DNA from: Olivibacter jilunii
Lineage (GTDB): Bacteria > Bacteroidota > Bacteroidia > Sphingobacteriales > Sphingobacteriaceae
Direction of reading: 5' to 3'
NCBI RefSeq assembly: GCF_900607235.1
Contig: NZ_LR027853.1
Span: 358,287-422,286 of the forward strand
Length of the DNA stretch: 64,000 nucleotides
Below are positions 18,201 through 26,484 of this stretch, one piece after another; position 1 is the stretch's first letter; each line of letters opens with the position of its first letter. The translations under genes and the position numbers were made by a program. The notes under the pieces were generated by a model. That model had not been told where the DNA came from. It saw nothing but the letters and a program-made list of their open reading frames with translations, and did not search any database.

Positions 18201-19781
18201 GTGGACGAGTGGATTGCCCGAGTTCGTCACGCAACGCCGGGTGTAGGTCTGATTTCGCCTCCTCCGCATCACGACATTTATTCTATTGAGGATTTAAAAC
18301 AACTGATTTTCGATTTGAAAAATGCAAACCGCGCAGCCCGTATCAATGTGAAACTGGTGTCAAAAGCGGGTGTAGGAACTATCGCTGCGGGCGTAGCGAA
18401 GGCGCATGCCGATGTTATTCTCATTGCCGGTTACGATGGGGGTACGGGTGCTTCTCCGATTAGCTCAATTAAGCATGCAGGATTACCTTGGGAACTTGGT
18501 TTAGCCGAGGCGCAACAAACCTTGGTCAAAAACCAGCTCCGTAGCCGTGTGGTATTGCAAACCGATGGACAACTTAAAACGGGAAGAGACTTAGCAATTG
18601 CCGCTTTATTGGGCGCTGAGGAATGGGGCGTAGCTACCGCTGCTTTGGTTGCGGGAGGCTGTATCATGATGCGTAAATGTCATTTGAATACCTGCCCGGT
18701 TGGCGTTGCAACGCAGGATCCGGAATTGCGTAAGTTGTTTACAGGCAAGCCGGAAGATATTGTTAACCTGTTCAAATTTTTAGCAGAGGAATTGCGCGAA
18801 ATCATGGCAAGCTTAGGTTTCAAAACCATTAATGAAATGGTTGGAAAGGCACAGTTCCTTAAAGTCCGTGAAGATATTAATCACTGGAAGGTCAATAAGC
18901 TCGATTTGTCCGGCATTCTATATGCACCCCAAAACCCATCCGGTAAGAGTCTATACCAAACCGAATCACAAGATCACGGCATGGATATGATTTTGGATTG
19001 GGGTATGTTGAAACAAGCTGCTAAAGCCTTAGAAAGTAAGACACCTGTATTCGGTACGTTCAATGTAAAAAATACAGATCGTACCATCGGAACGTTATTA
19101 TCTAACGAGGTTTCAAAAATATATGGTTCAGAAGGACTGCCCGATAATACCATTAACTTCAAATTTGTTGGATCGGCAGGACAGAGCTTCGGTGCTTTTG
19201 CCGCAAAAGGTTTATCTTTTGAGTTAGAGGGCGAAGCAAATGACTATGTAGGTAAGGGCTTGTCCGGTGCACAATTGGCAATTTATCCTGCAAGCAGCAG
19301 TCAGCTGGTTCCGCATGAGAACATTATTATTGGTAACGTAGCACTTTACGGCGCTACCTCCGGGCACTTGTTTGTATGCGGCCAGGCAGGTGAACGTTTT
19401 GCAGTACGTAACTCAGGAGCAACAACCGTTGTAGAGGGAGTTGGTGATCATGGCTGCGAATATATGACCGGTGGACGGGCACTGATATTAGGCGAAACAG
19501 GTCGTAATTTTGCTGCCGGTATGAGCGGTGGTATTGCTTGGGTATATGATATCAACGGTACTTTTAAAGATCGTTGCAATCTTGAGATGGTTGATCTAGA
19601 TCCGCTGGATGAAGAAGATGAAACACAAATTATTAATTTGTTGAAACGGCACATTAATTTGACAAATAGTAAACTAGCCTCAACTATTCTAAGTAACTGG
19701 AAGAACGAGCGTAGTCTATTTGTAAAAGTATTCCCGAAAGAATACAAGCGTGTTTTACAGACGAAATTGGTTGAAGCATAA
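15267..19781 (+). CDS. gltB: Glutamate synthase, large subunit
   Basis: This 1504-residue large subunit makes two glutamates from glutamine and 2-oxoglutarate. A 20-residue propeptide precedes the N-terminal nucleophile Cys21 in HDACGVGF of the class II glutaminase domain (to about residue 430). The central domain follows. The FMN-binding synthase domain holds GEGGEDEIRYKPLPNGD near residue 915 and KPGEGGQLPGHKV near residue 970. The 3Fe-4S cysteines are in CIMMRKCHLNTCPVG near residue 1131. The C-terminal glycine-rich GXGXG domain closes the protein. gltD follows after 18 bases. With amt at 61-62 kb the window holds ammonium uptake and part of ammonium assimilation. Confidence 0.98.
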   Translation: MTVEDMEEQGLYRSDFEHDACGVGFVAHLKGLKSHRQVQDALTMLENMEHRGACGCDEESGDGAGIMIQIPHEFLWEECSKLDIRLGEPGYYGVGMTFLPKEESLNERCRELIKDSCAQLRLNFLGVREVPVTPEGVGVTALSAEPNIIQFFVERPKEVRNTEDFDRKLFVLRRLLVKRIKEELAEAKEQFYMPSLSSKTLIYKGQLTTYQVRSYYNDLSDERVVSAFGLVHSRFSTNTFPSWKLAQPFRIVAHNGEINTLTGNLNRFYAGLRSISSPYFSDEELDILLPVVDPGLSDSASLDNVVELLLHSGRSLPHVMLMLVPEAWDGNTSMDPLRKAFYEYHATIMEPWDGPAALCFTDGKTIGATLDRNGLRPLRYAVTNDDRVVVASEAGALPIDESIIIKKGRQQPGKIFLVDMEKGEILSDADIKHELATKQPYGEWLDKYKIHIKDLAEPRVTFTYLSKESVFKYQQIFGYSREDIEGILIPMALDGKEPVGSMGTDVPLAVLSEHPQHLSSYFKQYFAQVTNPPIDPIRERLVMSLSTFIGNSGNILDEDKMHCHCVALEHPIVTSRDLEKLRSIDTGIFQAKTLQTYFKADGKEGSLEEGLARLCRYAEDAVRDGFEVLILSDRAIDSQHAAIPSLLAVSAVHHHLIKTGYRGAVGLVVEAGDVWEVHHFACLLAFGATAINPYMALASIRTLKEEGVIETSLTWPELSKNYVKAVCSGLLKIFSKMGISTLQSYNGAQIFEVLGIHKDVVDRYFCGAVSRIGGLGLDDIAREVLSKHDRGFRSEKKTNLLPEGGIYAWRRRGEAHLFNPTTVHLLQQACRTGNYEIYKQYAAHINNQKERMYTLRGLFDFAKHRAPISLDEVEPAENIMKRFATGAMSFGSISHEAHSTLAIAMNRIGGKSNTGEGGEDEIRYKPLPNGDSMRSAIKQIASARFGVTSNYLTQADELQIKMAQGAKPGEGGQLPGHKVDEWIARVRHATPGVGLISPPPHHDIYSIEDLKQLIFDLKNANRAARINVKLVSKAGVGTIAAGVAKAHADVILIAGYDGGTGASPISSIKHAGLPWELGLAEAQQTLVKNQLRSRVVLQTDGQLKTGRDLAIAALLGAEEWGVATAALVAGGCIMMRKCHLNTCPVGVATQDPELRKLFTGKPEDIVNLFKFLAEELREIMASLGFKTINEMVGKAQFLKVREDINHWKVNKLDLSGILYAPQNPSGKSLYQTESQDHGMDMILDWGMLKQAAKALESKTPVFGTFNVKNTDRTIGTLLSNEVSKIYGSEGLPDNTINFKFVGSAGQSFGAFAAKGLSFELEGEANDYVGKGLSGAQLAIYPASSSQLVPHENIIIGNVALYGATSGHLFVCGQAGERFAVRNSGATTVVEGVGDHGCEYMTGGRALILGETGRNFAAGMSGGIAWVYDINGTFKDRCNLEMVDLDPLDEEDETQIINLLKRHINLTNSKLASTILSNWKNERSLFVKVFPKEYKRVLQTKLVEA

Positions 19782-19799
19782 TATTATTAGGTAAGAGAA

Positions 19800-21266
19800 A
19801 TGGGAAAAGTAACCGGGTTTAAAGAGTTTGAAAGACAGCTCCCCACAAAAGATACTCCTGAAGAGAGACTTAAAAATTATAAAGAATTTGTTCATACGTA
19901 CAGTGAGGAAGAATTAAATACACAGGCTGCCCGTTGTATGAACTGTGGCATCCCTTTTTGCCATTCAGGTTGTCCGCTAGGAAACGTTATACCTGAATTT
20001 AATGACGCTGTGTACGACGGTAAATGGGAAGAGGCTTTTGAAATACTATCCTCAACCAATAATTTTCCTGAGTTTACCGGGCGTATTTGTCCGGCACCGT
20101 GCGAATCGGCTTGTGTATTGGGTATCAATCGCTCACCGGTGGCAATTGAAGAAATTGAAAAACACATAGCGGAAATAGCTTATCAAAAAGGTTTTGCCAA
20201 AGCAAAACCGGTGGCTATTAAATCGGGTAAAAGCGTTGCGGTTATTGGTTCAGGCCCTGCCGGTTTAGCCGCAGCAGCCCAACTGATTAAGGCGGGTCAT
20301 GAGGTAACGGTGTTTGAAAGAGATGATAAACCGGGCGGTTTATTACGATATGGCATCCCGGACTTTAAACTGGACAAGTGGGTGATCGATCGGCGTATTG
20401 AGCTGATGAAACAAGAAGGCGTTGTTTTCAGATGTAATGCGGAGGTGGGCGTCAATGTGCCGGCCGATGAATTGAAAGCCTTTGATGCCATCGTGTTGGC
20501 AGGGGGCTCTACCATTCCAAGAAATTTGAATATTCCCGGAAGAGAACTGAAAGGCGTTTATTTTGCAATGGAATTTTTGAAACAGCAGAATAAGCGTGTT
20601 GGTGAGTCTGCCTATCAGGAAGAGGATATCTTAGCAAGCAATAAGAATGTATTGGTGATCGGTGGCGGTGATACCGGATCTGACTGTGTAGGTACTTCAA
20701 ATCGTCATGGAGCAAAAACGGTTACGCAGTTTGAACTAATGCCTAAGCCGCCTGCTCAGCGCACGTCCGCGATGCCTTGGCCTACTTATCCAATGCTTCT
20801 TAAAAATACCACATCACATGAGGAAGGCTGTGAGCGGTTTTGGAGCATCAATACCAAGGCGTTTTTAGGTGATGAGCATGGTAACTTAAAAGGTGCACTG
20901 GTGGTTGATTTGGAATGGGAAACTGATGCCCTGGGCAGACCGGTTAAATTTGCAGAAGTGCCTGGATCGGAACGTGAAATACCTTGCGAGCTGGCTTTAT
21001 TGGCTATGGGATTCTTACATCCACAACATGAAGGCTTGTTAAAACAGCTTGGTGTTTCTTTAGATGCACGCGGCAATGTCAATGCAGCTGAAGGCAGCTA
21101 TAAGACAACTGTTGATAAAGTGTTTGTAGCGGGTGATATGCGCAGAGGGCAATCATTGGTCGTATGGGCAATTTCTGAAGGACGCGAATGTGCTAGGAAA
21201 GTAGATGAATTTCTTATGGGGAAATCGGTACTCGAAAGTAAAGATTCGATTGCGTCATACGCATAA
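19800..21266 (+). CDS. gltD: Glutamate synthase, small subunit
   Basis: This 488-residue subunit passes electrons from NADPH through FAD and two [4Fe-4S] clusters to GltB. N-terminal cluster cysteines are visible in CMNCGIPFCHSGCPLGN (from residue 42) and GRICPAPCESACVLG near residue 95. The FAD motif VIGSGPAGLAAAAQL is near residue 148 and the NADPH motif VIGGGDTGSDCVGTS near residue 285. It is co-transcribed with gltB and ends at the hairpin at 21281-21315. Length and order are normal for the NADPH-type enzyme. Confidence 0.97.
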   Translation: MGKVTGFKEFERQLPTKDTPEERLKNYKEFVHTYSEEELNTQAARCMNCGIPFCHSGCPLGNVIPEFNDAVYDGKWEEAFEILSSTNNFPEFTGRICPAPCESACVLGINRSPVAIEEIEKHIAEIAYQKGFAKAKPVAIKSGKSVAVIGSGPAGLAAAAQLIKAGHEVTVFERDDKPGGLLRYGIPDFKLDKWVIDRRIELMKQEGVVFRCNAEVGVNVPADELKAFDAIVLAGGSTIPRNLNIPGRELKGVYFAMEFLKQQNKRVGESAYQEEDILASNKNVLVIGGGDTGSDCVGTSNRHGAKTVTQFELMPKPPAQRTSAMPWPTYPMLLKNTTSHEEGCERFWSINTKAFLGDEHGNLKGALVVDLEWETDALGRPVKFAEVPGSEREIPCELALLAMGFLHPQHEGLLKQLGVSLDARGNVNAAEGSYKTTVDKVFVAGDMRRGQSLVVWAISEGRECARKVDEFLMGKSVLESKDSIASYA

Positions 21267-21280
21267 GATTTTTTAATAGT

Positions 21281-21315
21281 AAAAGCGGCGATACTCCTAG
21301 GAGTCGCCGCTTTTT
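21281..21315. terminator. Bidirectional terminator between gltD and the SpoU gene
   Basis: AAAAGCGGCGA (21281-21291) and TCGCCGCTTTTT (21304-21315) form a perfect stem flanked by A and T runs. The stop codon of the minus-strand methyltransferase lies in its loop, so the last codons of that gene form one arm. Confidence 0.9.
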
Positions 21316-21842
21316 AGTTTTAGTTTCCGATAGAAATCCCATAAAACGATTCCCGCCGAAATGACAACATTAAAGGAGTGTTTGGTCCCGAATTGGGGGA
21401 TTTCAACGCAATAATCGATCAGCTTCATTGCTTCTTCTGAAACACCATTTACTTCATTGCCGAAGATCAACGCATAGCTTTCGCCCGCTACCGGGATGAA
21501 ACGATGCAGCATAGTGCTGCCTTCTGCCTGCTCTATGGCGATTATTTTTTTTCCTTCCTGTTTTAAATTAATTATCGCTTCCTCAATATTCTTTTCGTAT
21601 TGCCAGGCCACAGATTGTGTAGCTCCTAAAGCTGTCTTTTCTATATCCCGATGGGGAGGGGTACCGGTAATTCCACAGAGAAGAATGCGTTCCACCGCAA
21701 AGCCATCAGATGTTCTAAAAACAGATCCTACATTATGTAGACTTCGCACACTATCAAGTATAACCGTTACTGGCAACTTATCTAATTGCTTGAATTCGTC
21801 AACACTGGGGCGCCCCAGTTCGTCCATTGATAATTTACGCAT
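21297..21842 (-). CDS. SpoU/TrmH-family RNA 2'-O-methyltransferase
   Basis: A 181-residue SAM-dependent methyltransferase with the knotted SPOUT fold. All three SpoU motifs are visible: SLHNVGSVFRTSDGF near residue 35, YALIFGNEVNGVSEEA near residue 126, and PQFGTKHSFNVVISAGIVLW near residue 150. It has no extra RNA-binding domain, like TrmL or short TrmH members. A tRNA substrate is most likely, but the modified position cannot be read from sequence. Its 3' end is built into the terminator shared with gltD. Confidence 0.88.
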   Translation of the reverse strand: MRKLSMDELGRPSVDEFKQLDKLPVTVILDSVRSLHNVGSVFRTSDGFAVERILLCGITGTPPHRDIEKTALGATQSVAWQYEKNIEEAIINLKQEGKKIIAIEQAEGSTMLHRFIPVAGESYALIFGNEVNGVSEEAMKLIDYCVEIPQFGTKHSFNVVISAGIVLWDFYRKLKLKSGDS

Positions 21843-21860
21843 CCTTTGGTCTTATAAAGA

Positions 21861-21892
21861 AAAAAGACCTGAATAAAAATTCAGGTCTTTTT
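21861..21892 (-). terminator. Terminator after the tRNA-Cys / small-protein unit
   Basis: AAAAAGACCTGAA (21861-21873) and TTCAGGTCTTTTT (21880-21892) form a perfect 13-bp stem. It follows the stop of the minus-strand 59-residue gene, separating it from the methyltransferase gene downstream. Confidence 0.85.
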
Positions 21893-21913
21893 TAATATTT
21901 TGTTATTAGCCTC

Positions 21914-22093
21914 TTATTTGCTTTCTGCAGTAAGTTTATCTAAAACAGCATTATTTTTGGTGACTTGGCTATTTTTTGGCTCTTTCGATCTACTTCCAAC
22001 TTCAATATTACGGCCAAGCTTTAAGAATTGTACCTCTAAACGTGATACGGTTTTATTTCTTCTATCTTTTCTTTTTAAGCGTGTAACTCCCAT
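21914..22093 (-). CDS. Small basic protein of 59 residues, unknown function
   Basis: The frame starts MGVTRLKRKDRRNKTVSRLE and ends TAESK. It is strongly basic in the first half (VTRLKRKDRRNK) and then polar, with no hydrophobic segment, so a nucleic-acid-binding or ribosome-associated role is conceivable but unproven. It begins 30 bases after the tRNA-Cys gene on the same strand and ends before a strong terminator, as expected for a real gene in one transcript with the tRNA. A start region with AATAAAAGCC before the ATG fits A-rich Bacteroidetes initiation. I do not recognise a family. Confidence 0.65.
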   Translation of the reverse strand: MGVTRLKRKDRRNKTVSRLEVQFLKLGRNIEVGSRSKEPKNSQVTKNNAVLDKLTAESK

Positions 22094-22123
22094 GGCTTTT
22101 ATTCTTTAATAAATCTTTTAATG

Positions 22124-22194
22124 AGGTCGGAAGCGGATTCGAACCGCTGTAGGAGCTTTTGCAGAGCTCAGCCTAGCCACTCGGCCATCCGACC
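22124..22194 (-). tRNA. tRNA-Cys (GCA)
   Basis: The acceptor stem is GGTCGGA with TCCGACC, the anticodon stem GAGCT/AGCTC encloses loop CTGCAAA with anticodon GCA, and the T arm reads GCGGTTCGAATCCGC. The discriminator base is U, a cysteine identity element. CCA is not encoded, as is usual in this phylum. Confidence 0.95.
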
Positions 22195-22248
22195 CTTTCC
22201 GTTTAGGCTTGCAAAAATAGTAAAATTATCTTTCTTTACTAATTTTTT

Positions 22249-23007
22249 TCAACTTTTATGCAAATTATCTTTTCTGCTTATTTCCGAACAACATATAGCG
22301 GCTGAAACTGCTACATTGAGCGATTCAGCGTTTCCGAAACTTGGAATCGTGATACGTTGTGTTTTATTGCTGATCAGATCGGGCGCAATACCGTTCCCTT
22401 CATTGCCTAAAATAATGAATCCCTCACTGCCGAAATCGGTTTCGTAAATGGATTGGCCGTCCAACACCGTCGCAAAACTCGGCAGCGTGACATCCTTAAG
22501 AAAAGCATGCAGGTCTGTGTAGTGTATAGAAACATGTGCTAAAGAACCCATGGTAGCCTGTACCACCTTTGGATTGAAACATTCTACAGTTTCTTCCGAA
22601 CAGATAATATGTTTGATGCCGAACCAATCTGCCGTTCGGATAATCGTGCCTAGATTGCCGGGGTCTTGAATAGTATCTAATACTAGAGAAAATTGATCCC
22701 GTAATTCATCCTCCTGAACGGCAACTTCACTTGGCGTTTCTATTAATGCCACTATTCCCTGTGGCGTTTTCAGTGTGCTAATTGCCTCCAAATCACGTTC
22801 CGATATGGGATAATGTTTTATTTTCTCTCCGAAAATATCGATCTTTGGCCCTACTTTTGGAGTATAGTAAATACTATGTATTACATAATCTGAGTGAAAA
22901 AAATCCGTTATGGATTTAAAACCCTCTACAATAAAGAGACCATGTTCTTTTCTGAACTTTTTTTGATGTAAGGATTTAACAAATTGAAGCTGAGACTTTG
23001 AGAGCAT
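22249..23007 (-). CDS. TrmH-family RNA methyltransferase (RlmB-like)
   Basis: A 252-residue SPOUT methyltransferase with an N-terminal substrate-binding domain (LSKSQLQFVKSLHQKKFRKE, L7Ae-like) and a C-terminal SpoU domain. Motifs: DPGNLGTIIRTADWFG near residue 116, GFIILGNEGNGIAPDLI near residue 192, IPSFGNAESLNVAVSAAICC near residue 220. This layout resembles RlmB/TsnR-type 23S rRNA 2'-O-methyltransferases. Its start overlaps the start of the divergent tamL gene by 10 bases, so the two promoters must lie inside each other's coding sequences. Confidence 0.88.
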   Translation of the reverse strand: MLSKSQLQFVKSLHQKKFRKEHGLFIVEGFKSITDFFHSDYVIHSIYYTPKVGPKIDIFGEKIKHYPISERDLEAISTLKTPQGIVALIETPSEVAVQEDELRDQFSLVLDTIQDPGNLGTIIRTADWFGIKHIICSEETVECFNPKVVQATMGSLAHVSIHYTDLHAFLKDVTLPSFATVLDGQSIYETDFGSEGFIILGNEGNGIAPDLISNKTQRITIPSFGNAESLNVAVSAAICCSEISRKDNLHKS

Positions 23008-25352
23008 CGCAATTATCTTACTTGTATTTTTTTGTATTCATAGTGCTCACATCACTATTTTTCTCGTCTTGCAGATCCACGAGATTGTTGAATGATGACC
23101 AGGCATTGGTTACAAAGGTAAAGTTAAATGGGATAAATAAAGAATTTAAAGAGGGTGCTGAAGCTTATGTTCAACGGGAAATCCGTCCGAACTCTAAGAT
23201 AAATCTCTTCATTTATAATTTTGCAAACAGTAAAGGTGGAAAATATCGAACGGATAAAATTAGGAATGTCGGCGAACCTCCCAGTATACTAGACAGTTCC
23301 TTAGTTGAGATTTCCCGAAACCAAATCGAAAGGTTCCTGGTATCCAAGGGTTATTTTAATGCAGAAGTCAAAAGCCATATTTACGTGAGACGTAAAAAGG
23401 CAGAAATTGACTTCGACGTGAAGCAGGGAGGCGTTTTTAAGATCCGTTATATTGAGCATGAGATTGGTGATCCACAGGTTGATAAATTGTACAAACAACA
23501 TATTGCACGCTTTCCTGTATTGCGACCGGGTATGCGCTTCGATGCAGATACTCTGGTAAAGGAGCGTGAGTCAATCTATAACCTTATGAAACATAATGGA
23601 TATTACGATTATCTACGTCAATATGTTCGGTTTGAAGTGGATACCAATATGAACAGTAGCCAAGCTGATCTTAGGCTTTTCATCGATAATCCCGAGGGCA
23701 AGAGTGGGCACACTGTTTTTAAAATCGATAGTAGTTATGTCGTCATAAAAAACAGTGATGGAGAAGTCGGAATAAACAAACCGGATAGCACTCAGTTAGC
23801 TCATGGCTTGGAGGTAAAGGATTATACACAACGTTTTCGACCAAAGCCACTTGCACGGTACATTTATCCCAAAATTGGCGATATCTTCGACATCGAAAAG
23901 GAGAACCTGACTTATGATCGATTATATGAATTAAATAGCTTTAGGGGAATAAGAACCAGCTATAAGAAAAAAGACTCCACGCATCTCACTGTTCATTATG
24001 AGTTGACGCCCTTGAAGCGGATGTCTAACCGTGTGGAAGGTGAATATGTATTCACCTCGGGGCGGAGTGGTTTCAATATTGGTAATACTTATACGAATCG
24101 AAATTTATTCGGCGGTTCTGAGCAGCTTGAGATCAAAGCACGTTTTGGCGCTTTGTTCGATTCGCAACTCGGAGGTCCTTTGTGGAGCAGGATCTGGAAC
24201 CGCGACTTACAGTTTGGCGCTAATTTATCCATTCCACGATTGATCGTTCCTTTTCGTATCCCGTTAGTAGGTAAAAATGGTATGCCTCATACGATTTTTT
24301 CAACCAACTGGCAGATATTTGATCAGTTGAATACCTATAGTAATCGCTATATTATTAATTCGATCTCCTATAACTGGTATGATACGAAATATAAACTGCA
24401 CAGTGTTACGCCAATATCCCTCGAATATCGACTAGGACGATTAGACAACGCGTTCAAGGATTCCCTGCAGAATAATGGCTACGAACTTTATGTGAAGAGT
24501 AATGACCGTGCCTATTTTGGTATTGGCAGCCAATATACTTATACGTTCAATACTTTGCGGTTGAATACTTACGATAACTTTTTATATTTCCGGGGTGCAT
24601 TGGATTTAAGTGGTAATACGCTTAACTTACTCAGTAAGATCATTAATTTTAAGAAGAATGATATCGGCCAAAATACCATATTGAATGTTCCGTATTTGCA
24701 ATATGTTAAAACGGAGGTTGACTTTAGGATATATAGGCATCTAGGGGGAGAACGCCAGTTTGTGGCCCGCATAAACGCCGGTATAGGTGTTCCTTTTGGG
24801 AATAATTCAGAGTTCCTGATTTTCGAAAAGCAGTTTTTCGGGGGCGGGATGAATGATCAGCGTGCCTGGCAGGCGAGAACTTTAGGTCCCGGTAACTACA
24901 ATCGGTCGATTTTAACAGAAGACTTGAGAAATCGACTCCGAAATCTTGATCAACTGGGAGAAATTAAGATTTTCAGCAATTTTGAATATCGGTTTAAGTT
25001 GTTGAATGATTTTTTTGGTGCTAAATTGAAAGGGGCAACCTTTACAGATATCGGTAATATTTGGCGATTAAAGGAGAGCGCTGAAAACCCTGGCGGTGAA
25101 TTTAAGTTTAATAAGTTCTTGGGACAAATGGCCATTGGGGCGGGAGCCGGCTTACGGTTTGACCTGCAGTACTTTGTTTTCCGTTTTGACGCAGGTATTA
25201 AAGTCAAAGACCCACAATTCGAAGGCGCTGATCAATGGGTTATTACCGATTTATTCAACAGTCGCGAATTTAAACGAAACTATAAACTGACCAACGGACC
25301 GGATCCTTATAATTTTATCCAGTATAACTTTGGTATTGGTATGCCTTTTTAG
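22998..25352 (+). CDS. tamL: TamL, TamA-like outer-membrane assembly lipoprotein
   Basis: A 784-residue Omp85-superfamily protein. The N-terminus is a lipoprotein signal (FVFIVLTSLFFSSC, lipid-modified Cys25), which marks the Bacteroidetes TamL branch and distinguishes it from BamA. POTRA-like segments follow to about residue 330 and the rest is a 16-strand-type barrel. The barrel includes GGMNDQRAWQARTLGPG near residue 618, a conserved Omp85 region, and ends in an aromatic residue (GIGMPF). The family helps insert proteins in the outer membrane. The partner TamB is not seen in the window. The gene diverges from the methyltransferase with overlapping starts. Confidence 0.9.
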   Translation: MRASQLSYLYFFVFIVLTSLFFSSCRSTRLLNDDQALVTKVKLNGINKEFKEGAEAYVQREIRPNSKINLFIYNFANSKGGKYRTDKIRNVGEPPSILDSSLVEISRNQIERFLVSKGYFNAEVKSHIYVRRKKAEIDFDVKQGGVFKIRYIEHEIGDPQVDKLYKQHIARFPVLRPGMRFDADTLVKERESIYNLMKHNGYYDYLRQYVRFEVDTNMNSSQADLRLFIDNPEGKSGHTVFKIDSSYVVIKNSDGEVGINKPDSTQLAHGLEVKDYTQRFRPKPLARYIYPKIGDIFDIEKENLTYDRLYELNSFRGIRTSYKKKDSTHLTVHYELTPLKRMSNRVEGEYVFTSGRSGFNIGNTYTNRNLFGGSEQLEIKARFGALFDSQLGGPLWSRIWNRDLQFGANLSIPRLIVPFRIPLVGKNGMPHTIFSTNWQIFDQLNTYSNRYIINSISYNWYDTKYKLHSVTPISLEYRLGRLDNAFKDSLQNNGYELYVKSNDRAYFGIGSQYTYTFNTLRLNTYDNFLYFRGALDLSGNTLNLLSKIINFKKNDIGQNTILNVPYLQYVKTEVDFRIYRHLGGERQFVARINAGIGVPFGNNSEFLIFEKQFFGGGMNDQRAWQARTLGPGNYNRSILTEDLRNRLRNLDQLGEIKIFSNFEYRFKLLNDFFGAKLKGATFTDIGNIWRLKESAENPGGEFKFNKFLGQMAIGAGAGLRFDLQYFVFRFDAGIKVKDPQFEGADQWVITDLFNSREFKRNYKLTNGPDPYNFIQYNFGIGMPF

Positions 25353-25478
25353 GTATTAGTAGTAAGTTGTTAGGCGTTAGCTATCGGCGACGGAACGTTA
25401 CTTTTGAAGTCCAGCACATAACAATAAAGAGACATAGATACTGTGCCCTGACAGCAATGTTACAAAGTAACACTTATA

Positions 25479-26036
25479 TTAGAAAAAACTCCTTATCCCC
25501 GCAGATACCGTCTCAAAAAGACCTTCGAAACTCAGTCCTTTGTTATAATTGAAATAAGCAAAAGCCAGCAGCGCGACGATGGCCAACAAAATAAGCCTTT
25601 TATAAATAGTTGCTATAAATATTATGACAAGCGGAATCAACAATAAGAAAACCCAACTGATTTTAATTGGCTTTAGCCCGTCATCATTCTTCATGACATA
25701 ATACAACTTACTATGCGTACCATGCTCATTTTGATGCTTAAGAAAGACAAAAGAAGATTTATCAATCTCTTGTGGAGAAATGGCGACCCCTCCGGAAAAA
25801 TTAAGCTGCTGTTTAAATCCATTAATAACAAATAGGAACGTACCGTTAAGCTTATCTGTTGGTTCATCCAGCGAATCGCAGGCGATAATGGCTAATTTGT
25901 TATTTTTGATCAGATTCTCCTTAACAATAAAATTATCTAAATGATATCGTTGCTTTGCCGACACCAAATTTGTAAAGGAAAAGAAATAGATAGCACATAG
26001 CAATAAAATCGAGCTCTTTTGTTTCATCTGTTTCAT
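25479..26036 (-). CDS. Hypothetical membrane protein with signal peptide
   Basis: A 185-residue protein starting MKQMKQKSS, chosen because the next segment (SILLLCAIYFFSFTNLVSA) is a proper signal peptide; the upstream extension of the frame lacks one. A soluble beta-rich part follows. Near the C-terminus lie two adjacent hydrophobic spans, WVFLLLIPLVIIFIATIY and LILLAIVALLAFAYF. No named domain is recognised. It stands alone between tamL (convergent) and the sulfate operon (divergent). Confidence 0.65.
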   Translation of the reverse strand: MKQMKQKSSILLLCAIYFFSFTNLVSAKQRYHLDNFIVKENLIKNNKLAIIACDSLDEPTDKLNGTFLFVINGFKQQLNFSGGVAISPQEIDKSSFVFLKHQNEHGTHSKLYYVMKNDDGLKPIKISWVFLLLIPLVIIFIATIYKRLILLAIVALLAFAYFNYNKGLSFEGLFETVSAGIRSFF

Positions 26037-26484
26037 TTGATACCACCCACCGCATTCTACATACAGGATTAGGCGCTCAAACTTAGATAAAATGCGCTTT
26101 ATTTGCAACGACGAATCTAAGTATGTTGAGGTTATGGCCATTTTTTTGTGAAAGGTCGTATAATATAATGATGCGCTCTTTGTTAGGTTCTTCTCCGGGA
26201 AATGTTTAGTTTAGGGCTACGTAAATTAGCGATGCTGAATAACGTGTTCAGGGCACGCAATAAGTGCGCTGAATGTAAAAATTAAAAAAAAGTCGAAAAT
26301 TAATACTACTAATACGGTATACTTTATATATTTGCTAAATGGAAATATTATCAAGTCGTTTCGATACTGTTTTTTGGCTTAACGATTTTTTAATGTTATT
26401 TAAGTTTTTTTGTGTTTTTAGCAATCGATTAGGTTGAGCATTTGACAAATGAACTCGACATCAACATTTAATAAGGGGTAAACG
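26037..26484. other. Long upstream region of the sulfate-assimilation operon
   Basis: About 450 bases without a convincing gene. It is AT-rich, especially from 26280. A -7 box lies at 26327, which leaves a 5' untranslated leader of about 145 bases. GCAATCGATT near 26420 resembles GCAATCTATT before gltB (15240), in both cases shortly upstream of the start; this may be a shared promoter element. No cysteine-rich leader frame or known riboswitch is seen. Confidence 0.4.
26327..26334 (+). promoter_or_regulatory. Candidate -7 box of the sulfate operon
   Basis: TATATTTG is an exact TAnnTTTG match in the AT-rich region upstream of the sulfite reductase gene. No clear -33 element is visible, so the assignment rests on the box and location only. 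Confidence 0.45.

Noticed and set aside
26339..26437. Frame before the sulfite reductase as a leader peptide
   Set aside because: Its Phe and Leu content follows from T-rich DNA. It has one Cys codon, no matching terminator and no competing pairing.
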